Part shown: positions 1 to 8,308 of the stretch, piece after piece
Position numbering within the stretch: position 1 is the first letter of the stretch
How the letters are laid out: each line of letters begins with the position of its first letter
Made by a program: the position numbers and the translations under genes
NCBI RefSeq assembly: GCF_018275325.1
Contig: NZ_JAGVQR010000001.1
Location: 744,001 to 808,000 of the forward strand
Length of the DNA: 64,000 nucleotides
Direction of reading: 5' to 3'
Source: Nocardioides palaemonis
GTDB taxonomy: Bacteria; Actinomycetota; Actinomycetes; Propionibacteriales; Nocardioidaceae
The notes under the pieces: model-generated
Told to the model about the DNA's origin: nothing
Databases searched by the model: none
What the model saw: the letters and a program-made list of their open reading frames with translations, nothing else

Positions 1-1020
1 GGGGTCGACGCGGCCACCGCCACCTCGGCCGAGGACTTCGGCGGGATGGACGAGCTGGTCAAGGCCGCCCAGGACGAGGGCGAGCTCAACGTGATCGCGC
101 TGCCGCCGGACTGGGCCAACTACGCCGAGATCATCTCCACGTTCGAGGACAAGTACGACATCGACGTCAACTCCGACCAGCCGGACGCTGCGTCGCAGGA
201 CGAGATCAACGCCGCCAACGACCTCAAGGGCACCGACCGCGCCCCCGACGTGTTCGACCTCGGCCAGTCCGTGGCGCTCGCCAACACCGACATGTTCGCC
301 CCCTACAAGGTCGAGACGTTCGACGACATCCCGGCCGACTTCAAGGACGCCGACGGCACGTGGGTCAACGACTACGGCGGCTACATGTCGATCGGCTACG
401 ACTCCTCCAAGGTCCCCGACGTGACGTCGGTGCAGGACCTGCTCGGTCCCGACTTCAAGGGCAAGGTCGCGCTCAACGGCGACCCGACCCAGGCCGGCGC
501 GGCCTTCAGCGGCGTGATGATGGCCGCCATCGCCAACGGCGGCTCCGCCGATGACATCGCCCCCGGCGTCGACTTCTTCGCCGAGCTGAAGAAGGCCGGC
601 AACTTCCTCACCGTCGACCCCGACTCCGGCACCATCGAGCAGGGCACCACCCCGGTCGTCATCGACTGGGACTACCTCGGCTCGGCGGCCGCGGCCAACG
701 TCGACACCTGGAAGACCGTCGTCCCGGAGGAGGCCGTCGTGGCCGGCTACTACTTCCAGGCCATCAACGCCGACGCGCCGCACCCGGCCGCCGCGCGCCT
801 GTGGCAGGAGTTCCTCTACAGCGACGAGGGTCAGAACCTCTGGCTCAAGGGCGGCGCCCGGCCGGTCCGCGGCGACCAGATGGCCGAGGACGGCACCATT
901 GACGCCGACCTGTGGGACGCGCTGCCCGAGGTGACCGGCGACCCGGTCATCCCCACCGACGACCAGACCACCACGGCCGGTGAGTACCTGGCGGCCAACT
1001 GGTCCAAGGCCATCCGCTGA
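1..1020 (+). CDS. ABC transporter substrate-binding protein, 5'-truncated by window
   Basis: The reading frame is open from the first base, so the start and signal peptide lie outside the window; 339 codons are visible. The sequence looks like a periplasmic-binding-protein type II solute receptor of the spermidine/iron/2-aminoethylphosphonate class: it captures a small solute outside the membrane and hands it to the permeases encoded directly downstream. The C-terminal half has the usual AARLWQEFLYSDEGQ stretch seen in this class. It is the first gene of a four-gene importer operon; its stop codon overlaps the start of the next gene. The substrate cannot be told from sequence; a neighbouring PEP-mutase family gene makes a phosphonate conceivable, which is inference only. 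Confidence 0.85.
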   Translation, partial: GVDAATATSAEDFGGMDELVKAAQDEGELNVIALPPDWANYAEIISTFEDKYDIDVNSDQPDAASQDEINAANDLKGTDRAPDVFDLGQSVALANTDMFAPYKVETFDDIPADFKDADGTWVNDYGGYMSIGYDSSKVPDVTSVQDLLGPDFKGKVALNGDPTQAGAAFSGVMMAAIANGGSADDIAPGVDFFAELKKAGNFLTVDPDSGTIEQGTTPVVIDWDYLGSAAAANVDTWKTVVPEEAVVAGYYFQAINADAPHPAAARLWQEFLYSDEGQNLWLKGGARPVRGDQMAEDGTIDADLWDALPEVTGDPVIPTDDQTTTAGEYLAANWSKAIR

Positions 1021-1901
1021 GCACCACCGCCACCGGCGGTCCGGGGTCGGGTCGACGCAGTGCCGTCGGCCCGGCCCTCGGGCTGCTGCCCTTCCTCGTC
1101 TTCGTCCTGGTCTTCCTCGTCGTCCCCACGGTCACCGTGGTGGTCGGGGCCTTCCAGGACGGCGACGGGCGCCCGACGCTCGGCAACCTCGACGCGCTGA
1201 CCAGCGACGCCGCGCTGTCGGCGCTCAAGGGCTCGCTGGTGCTGTCGGCCACGACGGCGCTGATCGGCGCCGCCCTCGGTGCGCTGCTGGCCTACCTCGT
1301 GGTCTCGCTGCCCTCGCAGAGCCTGCTGCGGCGCACCACCCTCGCGATCAGCGGCGTCCTCGCCCAGTTCGGCGGCGTCGTGCTCGCGTTCGCGTGGATC
1401 GCGACGATCGGGTCGGTCGGCATCGTGACCAAGGCGATGTCCGACGTCCTCGGCGTCGACATCTACGGCTCGGGGTGGCTCTTCGACCTCCCGGGACTGG
1501 TCGTGGTCTACGCCTACTTCCAGATCCCGCTCATGGTGATCGTCTTCGCCCCGGCCTTCGAGGGCCTGCGTCCGCAGTGGCGCGAGGCGGCGGTCAACCT
1601 CGGCGCGTCGACGTGGGACTACTGGCGCCACGTGGCCCTGCCGCTGCTGACCCCGGCGTTCCTCGGCGCGCTGCTGCTGCTCTTCGCGAACGCCTTCGCG
1701 GCCTACGCCACCGCCGCCGTGCTGGTGAGCCAGGGGCAGCCGATCGTGCCGCTGCTCATCCGGCAGGCGATCACCAGCGAGGTGCTGCTCGGCCAGGCGA
1801 ACGTCGGCTTCGCGCTCGCGCTGGAGATGATCGTCGTGGTCACCATCGTGATGGTCGCCTACAACCTGCTGCTCAAGCGGACGTCGAGGTGGATGCGATG
1901 A
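1017..1901 (+). CDS. ABC transporter permease, probable CTG start
   Basis: Integral membrane subunit of the importer, about 294 aa. It has the binding-protein-dependent permease fold, with an EAA loop (EAAVNLGAS followed by a LPLL block) around residue 190. The first hydrophobic helix (GLLPFLVFVLVFLVVP) lies upstream of the first in-frame GTG at 1137, and an in-frame stop at 981 leaves no ATG, GTG or TTG that would include this helix. The most sensible start is therefore the CTG at 1017, which overlaps the preceding TGA by four bases (CTGA), has an AAGG seven bases upstream and gives the usual Ser-Thr-Thr N-terminus. A start at 1137 would remove the first membrane helix. It is followed by a second permease with an ATGA overlap. 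Confidence 0.85.
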   Translation: MSTTATGGPGSGRRSAVGPALGLLPFLVFVLVFLVVPTVTVVVGAFQDGDGRPTLGNLDALTSDAALSALKGSLVLSATTALIGAALGALLAYLVVSLPSQSLLRRTTLAISGVLAQFGGVVLAFAWIATIGSVGIVTKAMSDVLGVDIYGSGWLFDLPGLVVVYAYFQIPLMVIVFAPAFEGLRPQWREAAVNLGASTWDYWRHVALPLLTPAFLGALLLLFANAFAAYATAAVLVSQGQPIVPLLIRQAITSEVLLGQANVGFALALEMIVVVTIVMVAYNLLLKRTSRWMR

Positions 1902-2689
1902 CCCCCACCCGGACCTTCAAGGTCGTACGCGCGGTCCTGCTGCTCGCCTTCGCGGCGTACTTCTTCGTGCCGCTGATCGCCATGCTCGACTTCTCCACCC
2001 AGGCCCGCGGCAGCACCGAGGGGCGCACGTGGGACAACTGGCAGTTCATGGTGACCGACGAGGACCTGCGCTCCTCGATCATCGCCTCCCTGCTGCTCGC
2101 GCTGTTCACCGTCGTGCTGATGGTGGCGCTGCTGGTCCCGACGATGGTGTGGGTGCGGCTGCGGGTGCCGCGGGCGCGCGGGCTCGTCGAGTTCCTGTGC
2201 CTGCTGCCGCTGACCATCCCGGCCCTGGTGATCGTGGTCGGCATCAGCAACGTCTACTCGTGGGTGACCTACCTGCTCGGCGACTCGCCGCTGGTGCTGA
2301 CCTTCGCCTACGTCGTGCTGGTCCTCCCGTACTCCTACCGTGCGATCGACGCCGCCCTGTCGGCGATCGACGTGGCCACCCTGGCCGAGGCCGCCCGCTC
2401 GCTCGGCGCGGGCTGGTTCACCGTGATCGCACGGATCGTCCTGCCCAACATCACCGGCGGCGTGCTCGGCGCGGCGTTCATCAGCGTGGCGCTGGTGATG
2501 GGCGAGTACGTCTTCGCCTCCCTGCTGCACTTCGACACCCTGCCGGTCGCGATGGCGGGCATCTACCGGAGCAACCCGGCGGCCGCGATGGCCGCGGCAC
2601 TCGCCTCGATGCTGTTCGTGGCGCTGCTGCTGGTGGGCCTCACCTTCCTCAGCCGCGACCGGCACCGGCACGACCAAGGAGCATCCTGA
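1898..2689 (+). CDS. ABC transporter permease, second subunit
   Basis: Second membrane subunit of the same importer, 263 aa. About six hydrophobic segments are visible, starting with a helix near residues 12-30, and the EAA loop (EAARSLGAG, then RIVLP) lies near residue 164. It starts at the ATG that overlaps the stop of the first permease (ATGA) and ends with another ATGA overlap onto the ATPase gene, so the proteins are almost certainly made in fixed proportion by coupled translation. The family forms a heterodimeric channel with the product of the 1017 gene. Confidence 0.9.
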   Translation: MTPTRTFKVVRAVLLLAFAAYFFVPLIAMLDFSTQARGSTEGRTWDNWQFMVTDEDLRSSIIASLLLALFTVVLMVALLVPTMVWVRLRVPRARGLVEFLCLLPLTIPALVIVVGISNVYSWVTYLLGDSPLVLTFAYVVLVLPYSYRAIDAALSAIDVATLAEAARSLGAGWFTVIARIVLPNITGGVLGAAFISVALVMGEYVFASLLHFDTLPVAMAGIYRSNPAAAMAAALASMLFVALLLVGLTFLSRDRHRHDQGAS

Positions 2690-3750
2690 TGACCGACGTG
2701 ACCACCCGCCCCGGCACGGAGCGCGGCCTCGCCGTCGAGCTGACCGACCTCACCCGCGTCTACGGGGCGATGCGAGCGCTCGACGGCCTCACGCTCCACC
2801 TCGAGCCCGGCGAGCTGGTCTGCCTCCTCGGCCCGTCCGGCTGCGGCAAGACGACCGCGCTGCGGATCCTCGCCGGCCTCGACCACCCGACGTCCGGCTC
2901 CGTGTCGGTCGGCGGCAAGGACCTGACCAAGGTGCCGGCCAACAAGCGCGACATGGGGATGGTCTTCCAGGCCTACAGCCTCTTCCCGCACATGACGGTC
3001 GTCGACAACGTCGCGTTCGGGCTCAAGCTGCGCGGCCGCGACGCGGCGAGCCGGCGGGCACGGGCCGGGGACATGCTCGACCTCGTCGGGCTCGGCCAGC
3101 ACGCCGACCGCTACGCCCACCAGCTCTCCGGCGGGCAGCAGCAGCGCGTCGCCCTCGCGCGGGCACTCGCGGTCGAGCCGTCGGTGCTGCTCCTCGACGA
3201 GCCGCTGTCGGCGCTCGACGCCAAGGTCCGGGTCCAGCTGCGCGACGAGATCCGCCGGGTCCAGGTCGAGGTCGGCACCACGACCCTCTTCGTCACCCAC
3301 GACCAGGAGGAGGCGCTCGCCGTCGCCGACCGCGTGGGTGTGATGAACGCCGGCCGGCTCGAGCAGCTCGCACCGCCGTCGGAGCTCTACTCGGCCCCGG
3401 CCACCCAGTTCGTCGGCGAGTTCGTCGGGCTGAGCAACCGGATCCCCGCGCAGGTCGACGGCGCCGAGGCGTCGGTCCTCGGCCAGCGGGTCCCCGTGCT
3501 GCCGGGGTCGGCGTCCGGATCGGGCCACGCGCTCGTACGTCCCGAGGCGGTGTCGGTCACCGCCGACGCCGCCGGCCAGGCGACGGTGACGACGGTGATG
3601 TTCCTCGGCCCGCTCTCCCGGGTCACCTGTGCCCTGGCCGACGGCACCAGCGTGGTCGCCCAGCTCAACAGCTCCGACGCGCTGCGCCTCGAGCCGGGGA
3701 TGCGGGTCACCCTCGGCGTCGAGCCGTCGCCGGTGCTGGTGGTCGCCTGA
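2689..3750 (+). CDS. ABC transporter ATP-binding protein (PotA/FbpC type)
   Basis: ATPase subunit of 353 aa that powers the importer on the cytoplasmic face. Visible motifs in order are the Walker A loop GPSGCGKTT (about residue 48), the signature LSGGQQQR (about 146), Walker B VLLLDEP (about 166) and the switch histidine in VTHDQEE (about 202). The C-terminal 110 residues match a TOBE-type regulatory domain. The start is fixed by AAGGAG at 2676-2681 and by the ATGA overlap with the upstream permease. It is the last gene of the operon; a double hairpin follows within 30 bases. Confidence 0.93.
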   Translation: MTDVTTRPGTERGLAVELTDLTRVYGAMRALDGLTLHLEPGELVCLLGPSGCGKTTALRILAGLDHPTSGSVSVGGKDLTKVPANKRDMGMVFQAYSLFPHMTVVDNVAFGLKLRGRDAASRRARAGDMLDLVGLGQHADRYAHQLSGGQQQRVALARALAVEPSVLLLDEPLSALDAKVRVQLRDEIRRVQVEVGTTTLFVTHDQEEALAVADRVGVMNAGRLEQLAPPSELYSAPATQFVGEFVGLSNRIPAQVDGAEASVLGQRVPVLPGSASGSGHALVRPEAVSVTADAAGQATVTTVMFLGPLSRVTCALADGTSVVAQLNSSDALRLEPGMRVTLGVEPSPVLVVA

Positions 3751-3776
3751 CGGATCCGGGGGCCGGTGGGTGCTGC

Positions 3777-3846
3777 TTCAGCGATCCCCGGCTGACCGGG
3801 GATCGCTGAACTTGTCAGGCCGTGCACGCCCTGACAAGTTCAGCGA
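3777..3846. repeat. Tandem perfect hairpins, REP-like / terminator
   Basis: Two perfect stem-loops sit back to back. The first has 15-base arms (3777-3791 and 3796-3810) around a CTGA loop. The second has 12-base arms (3808-3819 and 3830-3841) enclosing the inner palindrome CGTGCACG. The octamer TTCAGCGA that opens the first hairpin recurs at 3839-3846, so alternative folding is possible. The position between convergent genes fits a bidirectional transcription end. The perfection and modular form look more like a dispersed palindromic repeat than a simple terminator, and no T-run follows. Confidence 0.75.
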
Positions 3847-3876
3847 GAGCCTGACCGACCTGCGCCACGGGTGTGC

Positions 3877-3900
3877 TCGAGCGTACGTATGTGCGCTCGA
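3877..3900. other. Small inverted repeat
   Basis: TCGAGCG and CGCTCGA arms (7 bases each) flank a 10-base spacer in the 3' region between the convergent ABC operon and the PEP-mutase family gene. It could form a weak hairpin in the transcript of the minus-strand gene or bind a dimeric protein. Nothing further can be said from the sequence. Confidence 0.35.
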
Positions 3901-3957
3901 CGCCCGCCGTGGTCGCCCCCGGCGTACGTCCCCTCACTGACCCGCCGCGTACGCCGC

Positions 3958-4719
3958 TCAGCGCCAGGGCGCGACGAGCGCGGCGAGGTCGGGGGCGAGC
4001 TCCTTCATCAGCAGCGGACCGAAGGTCACGCGGTGGACGCCCATCACCTGCAGGTCCTCCAGCGAGCCGGCGGGCGAGCCGGAGCGGGGGTTGGCGGTGA
4101 CGTTGACCGGGCCGTCGAGGGCGTCGAGGAGCGCCTGGAGGGCGGCCGCGTCGGGCACCCGCACGGGATAGCTGCTGCGCGACCCGGCCTGCTCGCAGGC
4201 GGTCAGCCGGGCGATCGCCTCGGCCAGCGGGTCCGCGAACCGGTCGGCGTGGATGAAGGCGTCGGTGCGGGCGTTGATCACCAGGTCGACCCCGGCCGCG
4301 TCGGCCGCCTGTCGGACGGCGCCGATGTAGTCGGCGTGCTCGGCCACCTCGCGCATCCGCCCGCCCTCGGAGTGGACGGTGTCCTCGATGTTCACCCCGA
4401 CCGCTCCGGCCTCGAGCACCCTCTCGACCAGCTCGGCGGCGGGGGTGGCGTAGCCGGACTCGACGTCGGCGGTCACCGGGGTGTCGGGCACCGCGGCGCA
4501 GATCCGCCGGATGCCGTCGAGCGCGTCGTCGAGGGTCATGCCCTCGTTGTCGGCCTGCCCGCGCGAGTCGGCGAGGGGGTGGCTGCCGATGCTGAGCGCG
4601 GGGAAGCCGGCGTCGACGACGGTGCGGGCCGACCACGCGTCCCAGACCGTCGGCAGGACCAGGGTGCTCCCGGTGTGGTGGAGGTCGAGGAGGGTCGTGG
4701 CGCGGGTGGTGGTGTCCAT
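3958..4719 (-). CDS. Isocitrate lyase / phosphoenolpyruvate mutase family protein
   Basis: A 253-aa TIM-barrel enzyme of the ICL/PEPM superfamily, whose members make or break C-C or P-C bonds next to an alpha-keto or carboxylate group (2-methylisocitrate lyase, PEP mutase, oxaloacetate hydrolase). Visible family segments are LPTVWDAWSAR, SIGSHPLADS, the metal-binding VTADVESGYA, VNIEDTVHSEGG and INARTDAF. The conserved CGH-type lyase loop of true isocitrate and methylisocitrate lyases is not seen, so the reaction is unassigned. The start is the ATG at 4717-4719 beginning MDTTTRATTLL. It is convergent with the ABC operon and divergent (57 bp) from the flavoprotein gene. Read-through to a much longer frame upstream is antisense to other genes and is not coding. 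Confidence 0.88.
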   Translation of the reverse strand: MDTTTRATTLLDLHHTGSTLVLPTVWDAWSARTVVDAGFPALSIGSHPLADSRGQADNEGMTLDDALDGIRRICAAVPDTPVTADVESGYATPAAELVERVLEAGAVGVNIEDTVHSEGGRMREVAEHADYIGAVRQAADAAGVDLVINARTDAFIHADRFADPLAEAIARLTACEQAGSRSSYPVRVPDAAALQALLDALDGPVNVTANPRSGSPAGSLEDLQVMGVHRVTFGPLLMKELAPDLAALVAPWR

Positions 4720-4776
4720 GGTCCGAGGCTGCCACGCGCGGCCCCGCGGGCATAGAGCAACGACCGTCGGCGTTCC

Positions 4777-5871
4777 GTGGGCGTGGACATCCTCGACTCC
4801 GTGGTGATCGGTGCCGGCCAGGCCGGTCTCGCGGCGTCGTACTTCCTGCGCCGCCGCGGCATCGACCACGTGGTCCTCGACGCCAACCCCGGGCCGGGCG
4901 GTGCCTGGCAGCACCGGTGGGCCTCGCTGGGCATGGACGACGTGCACGGCGTCGCCGACCTCCCCGGCGCTGCTGCCCCCGGGCGGTCGCCACGCGCGGC
5001 CAACGTCGTGGTCCCGGACTACTTCGCCGGCTACGAGCGCGAGCAGGGGCTCCCCGTCGTCCGTCCGGTCCGCGTCGACCGGGTCGACGGCGAGGGCGAC
5101 CTGCTCGTCGTCCGCGCGGGCGAGCGCGCATGGCGCACCCGGACCCTCGTCAACGCCACCGGCACCTGGACCCGGCCGTTCGTGCCCTACTACCCGGGGG
5201 CAGCCGACTTCACCGGCGAGCAGCTGCACACCGCCGACTACCCGGGCGCGGAGCACTTCCGCGGGCGTCGGGTCGTGGTCGTCGGGGGCGGCGCGTCCGC
5301 CGTCCAGCTGCTCGGCGAGCTCGCGCCCGTCGCCGACACGCTGTGGGTGACGCGCCGACCACCGGTGTGGCGCGACGACTTCGACGCCGCGGCCGGGCTC
5401 GCCGCCGTCACCGCCGTCGAGGAGCGCGTACGCCGTGGCCTGCCGCCGGCGAGCGTGGTCAGCGTGACCGGCCTGGCGCTGCGCCCGCAGGAGCAGGAGG
5501 CGGCCCGCCTCGGGGCCTACGACCGGCTCCCGATGTTCGCGCGGGTCGAACGGCACGGGGTCCGCTGGGCCGACGGGAGGTTCGAGGCCGTCGACGCGAT
5601 CCTCTGGGCGACCGGGTTCCGCCCGGCCGTCGACCACCTCGCGCCACTGCACCTGCGCGGCCCCGAGGGCGGCATCGCGCTGCTCCCCGTCCCGGGCAAC
5701 GTGCAGGGCGCCACCACGGCCGCCCGCGACCCGCGCGTCCAGCTGGTCGGCTACGGGCCGTCGGCGAGCACCATCGGCGCGCCCCGCGCCGGCCGCCAGG
5801 CGGCGCTCGCGGTCGCGCGGCAGCTGGCGTCGCCCGCGGTGCCGGGCCGCGCGGACGACCTGACCGGCTGA
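4777..5871 (+). CDS. FAD/NAD(P)-dependent oxidoreductase, flavin monooxygenase-like
   Basis: A 364-aa flavoprotein with an N-terminal FAD-binding Rossmann fold (VVIGAGQAG near residue 10) and a second nucleotide-binding motif VVVVGGGASAVQLLGE near residue 170, the layout of CzcO/YhhJ-type flavin monooxygenases and oxidoreductases. Near the C-terminus ILWATGFRP matches the ATG-motif of this class. The family usually oxidises small molecules with NADPH and oxygen; the substrate is not predictable. GTG codons at 4777 and 4783 are both possible starts. The gene is divergent from the PEP-mutase family gene. Confidence 0.85.
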   Translation: MGVDILDSVVIGAGQAGLAASYFLRRRGIDHVVLDANPGPGGAWQHRWASLGMDDVHGVADLPGAAAPGRSPRAANVVVPDYFAGYEREQGLPVVRPVRVDRVDGEGDLLVVRAGERAWRTRTLVNATGTWTRPFVPYYPGAADFTGEQLHTADYPGAEHFRGRRVVVVGGGASAVQLLGELAPVADTLWVTRRPPVWRDDFDAAAGLAAVTAVEERVRRGLPPASVVSVTGLALRPQEQEAARLGAYDRLPMFARVERHGVRWADGRFEAVDAILWATGFRPAVDHLAPLHLRGPEGGIALLPVPGNVQGATTAARDPRVQLVGYGPSASTIGAPRAGRQAALAVARQLASPAVPGRADDLTG

Positions 5872-5929
5872 CCCGCGCGGGACGGTCGGTCCGGACGGCC
5901 CGTGTGGAGGGGGCGGGCACACTCGGGAG

Positions 5930-7615
5930 ATGGGAGTCCGGGCCTGGGGCGGAGCGGCGGCGGCCACGCTCGCCCTGACGGCGTGCACCTCCGCGCCCGT
6001 CGAGGACACCCGCACTCCCGGTGACGCACCGACCGCGGACGGTGCCGCGGCGGTACGCGCCGGCGGCGAGGTCACCCTCGCGCTCGCCGGGGACGTGCAC
6101 TTCGAGGCCCACGTGGGCGCGTTGCTGCGCCGGGGGCTCGGTCCGATCTCCCGGACCCTCCGGGCGGCGGACGTCGCGATGGTCAACCTGGAGACGCCGG
6201 TCACCACCCGAGGGCGGCGCGACCCCAAGGAGCTCGAGCTGGCGTCCGACCGCTACCACTTCCGCGCGCCGTCCGGCGCCCTCGGCATGCTCGCGGACGC
6301 GGGGGTCGACGTGGTCAGCGTCGCCAACAACCACGCGGGTGACTACGGCCAGGTCGGGCTCGACGACACGATCAGGTCCGCCCGGCGCAGCGGGGTCGCC
6401 GTGGTGGGGGCGGGCGCCGACGCCGACGCCGCCTTCGCCCCGCACGTCCAGCGGGTGGGCGACCTCGACGTGGCGATCCTCGCCGCCGACACCGTGCAGC
6501 GCGAGGGCAGCAGCGGCGTCTGGGAGGCGGGTCCGGACAGCGCCGGCATCGCGGCCGCACGCGGGAGCCGCGACGACCTGCTGCTCGACGCCGTCGAGAC
6601 CGCGGCGCAGCGCCAGGACCTGGTCGTGGTCTACCTGCACTGGGGGCGCGAGAACGAGGCCTGCCCGACGCGTGGCCAGCGTCTGCTCGCCGGCCGGCTC
6701 GCCGCGGCCGGTGCGGACGCCGTCGTCGGCAGCCACTCCCACGTCCTGGGCGGCGCCGGATGGTCCGGCGACACCTATGTCTCCTACGGCCTGGGCAACT
6801 TCGTCTGGTACCACTCGCGCCAGCCCGACACCGGCGTGCTCACCCTGCGCCTCGACGCCGACGGGGTGGTCGGCGAGGAGTGGACGCCGGCCCGGATCGC
6901 TCCCGACGGGCGGCCCGTCCCGGTGACCGGCGCGGCTCGCGACGGCGCGGTGCGGGACTGGGACGCACGGGCCCGCTGCACCGGTCTCGGCGCCACCCGC
7001 GGCGAGCCGCAGGCGGCGGACCCCGCGTACGAGGCCACGATCGCGCGCGTCGACGCGGAGCTCGCCGCACGGATGCGGGGCAGCAGCCACCGGCCCGGCT
7101 GTCCCGTCCCGCTGGCCGACCTGCGCCACCTGACCATGACCTACCGCGGCTTCGGCGGCGCGTCCCGCACCGGGGAGATGGTGGTCCACCGCCGCTTCGC
7201 CCGCGACGTCACCCGCGTCTTCGAGCGGCTCTACGACGTCGGCTTCCCGATCGCGCGCATGCGGCTGGTCGACCACTACGGCGGCGACGACGACGCGTCG
7301 ATGGCCGACAACAACACCTCGGGCTACAACTGCCGCACGGTCGCGGGCCAGCGGGAGTGGTCCGACCACGCCTACGGCGCGGCGATCGACGTCAACCCGG
7401 TGCAGAACCCCTACGTGCGTCCCGGCGCGATCGACCCGCCGGCGGGCCGTCGGTTCGCCGGGATCGATCGTGGTCGGTCCGCACCGGTGCCGGTCGGGAC
7501 GATCCGCCAGGACGACCTGCTCGTGCGGGCCTTCGCCCGGATCGGGTGGGAGTGGGGCGGCGACTGGATCTCCTCGCAGGACTACCAGCACGTCGCGGCG
7601 CGAGCGCGACCCTGA
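5930..7615 (+). CDS. Lipoprotein: CapA-family domain fused to M15 D-Ala-D-Ala carboxypeptidase domain
   Basis: A 561-aa exported protein. Residues 1-20 form a lipoprotein signal ending in LTAC, so it should be anchored outside the membrane. Residues about 40-320 are a CapA/PgsA-type calcineurin-like phosphoesterase domain (LALAGDVHFE, VNLETPVT, SVANNHAGDYG, YLHWGRENE, VVGSHSHVLGG), the family linked to poly-gamma-glutamate capsules. Residues about 370-560 match the M15_4 peptidase domain: SDHAYGAAIDVNP carries the HxxGxAxD zinc motif and DYQHVA near the end supplies the distal histidine. M15 enzymes trim D-Ala-containing peptidoglycan peptides. The two domains are usually separate proteins. 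The ATG start gives the signal peptide immediately. Confidence 0.85.
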   Translation: MGVRAWGGAAAATLALTACTSAPVEDTRTPGDAPTADGAAAVRAGGEVTLALAGDVHFEAHVGALLRRGLGPISRTLRAADVAMVNLETPVTTRGRRDPKELELASDRYHFRAPSGALGMLADAGVDVVSVANNHAGDYGQVGLDDTIRSARRSGVAVVGAGADADAAFAPHVQRVGDLDVAILAADTVQREGSSGVWEAGPDSAGIAAARGSRDDLLLDAVETAAQRQDLVVVYLHWGRENEACPTRGQRLLAGRLAAAGADAVVGSHSHVLGGAGWSGDTYVSYGLGNFVWYHSRQPDTGVLTLRLDADGVVGEEWTPARIAPDGRPVPVTGAARDGAVRDWDARARCTGLGATRGEPQAADPAYEATIARVDAELAARMRGSSHRPGCPVPLADLRHLTMTYRGFGGASRTGEMVVHRRFARDVTRVFERLYDVGFPIARMRLVDHYGGDDDASMADNNTSGYNCRTVAGQREWSDHAYGAAIDVNPVQNPYVRPGAIDPPAGRRFAGIDRGRSAPVPVGTIRQDDLLVRAFARIGWEWGGDWISSQDYQHVAARARP

Positions 7616-7660
7616 CGCCCGTCATGGCCGGCACGCCGGACCGCTCGCTAGTCTGGGCCC

Positions 7661-8308
7661 ATGGGGGAGATCGAGAACCGCCCGCACGATCCGTCGCAGA
7701 TGCGCATCTCCGACGCCGACCGCCAGCGCGTCGCGGAGGTGCTGCGCGACGCGGCCGGTGACGGCCGCCTCGACCTCGACGAGCTCGAGGAGCGCCTCGA
7801 GCAGACGTGGGCCGCGAAGACCTACGGCGAGCTGGTCCCGATCACCCTCGACCTGCAGGCGACCGGCCCGGTCACCCCGCCGGCCGCAGCGCCCGTGCGG
7901 CGCGCACCCGGTGGCGTGCCGGCGGTCGGCCACAACTCGTCGACCGCGATCATGGGCGACTGCAAGCGCCGCGGCGTGTGGCAGGTGCCCGAGCACCACT
8001 CGGCGTTCTCCCTGATGGGCAGCGTGACCCTCGACCTGCGCGAGGCGATCCTCAGCAGCCACGACACCCAGATCAACGCGAGCGCGATCATGGGCGATGT
8101 CCAGATCATCGTCCCGGCCGACATGCACGTCGTCGTCGACGGCACCCCGATCATGGGCGACTACGGCCAGGCGAAGGACAAGGTCCCGGCCGAGGTCGGA
8201 CCGGACTCGCCGACGGTGCGGGTGCGGGGGATGGCGCTGATGGGCTCGGTGCAGGTGCGCCGGCTCCCCGCCCCGGGGACCCCCAAGAAGTACCTCGGCA
8301 CCTACTGA
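7661..8308 (+). CDS. DUF1707 domain-containing protein with LiaF-like C-terminal region
   Basis: A 215-aa protein. Residues 15-65 (MRISDADRQRVAEVL, then GRLDLDELEERLEQTWAAKTYGEL) are the DUF1707 helical module found in many actinobacterial cell-envelope proteins. The remainder contains repeated IMGD or LMGS blocks (AIMGD, LMGSVTLD, IMGDVQI, PIMGDYG, LMGSVQV), as in the beta-helical DUF2154/LiaF C-terminal region associated with envelope stress sensing. No membrane helix is seen, so it is probably cytoplasmic. The last seven bases overlap the end of the convergent LacI gene. Confidence 0.8.
   Translation: MGEIENRPHDPSQMRISDADRQRVAEVLRDAAGDGRLDLDELEERLEQTWAAKTYGELVPITLDLQATGPVTPPAAAPVRRAPGGVPAVGHNSSTAIMGDCKRRGVWQVPEHHSAFSLMGSVTLDLREAILSSHDTQINASAIMGDVQIIVPADMHVVVDGTPIMGDYGQAKDKVPAEVGPDSPTVRVRGMALMGSVQVRRLPAPGTPKKYLGTY

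Noticed and set aside
3958..6228. 756-codon minus-strand frame as one long protein
   Set aside because: Only the 3958-4719 part has family motifs; the rest is antisense to the flavoprotein and CapA genes and is Arg/Pro/Gly low-complexity typical of G+C-rich shadow frames.
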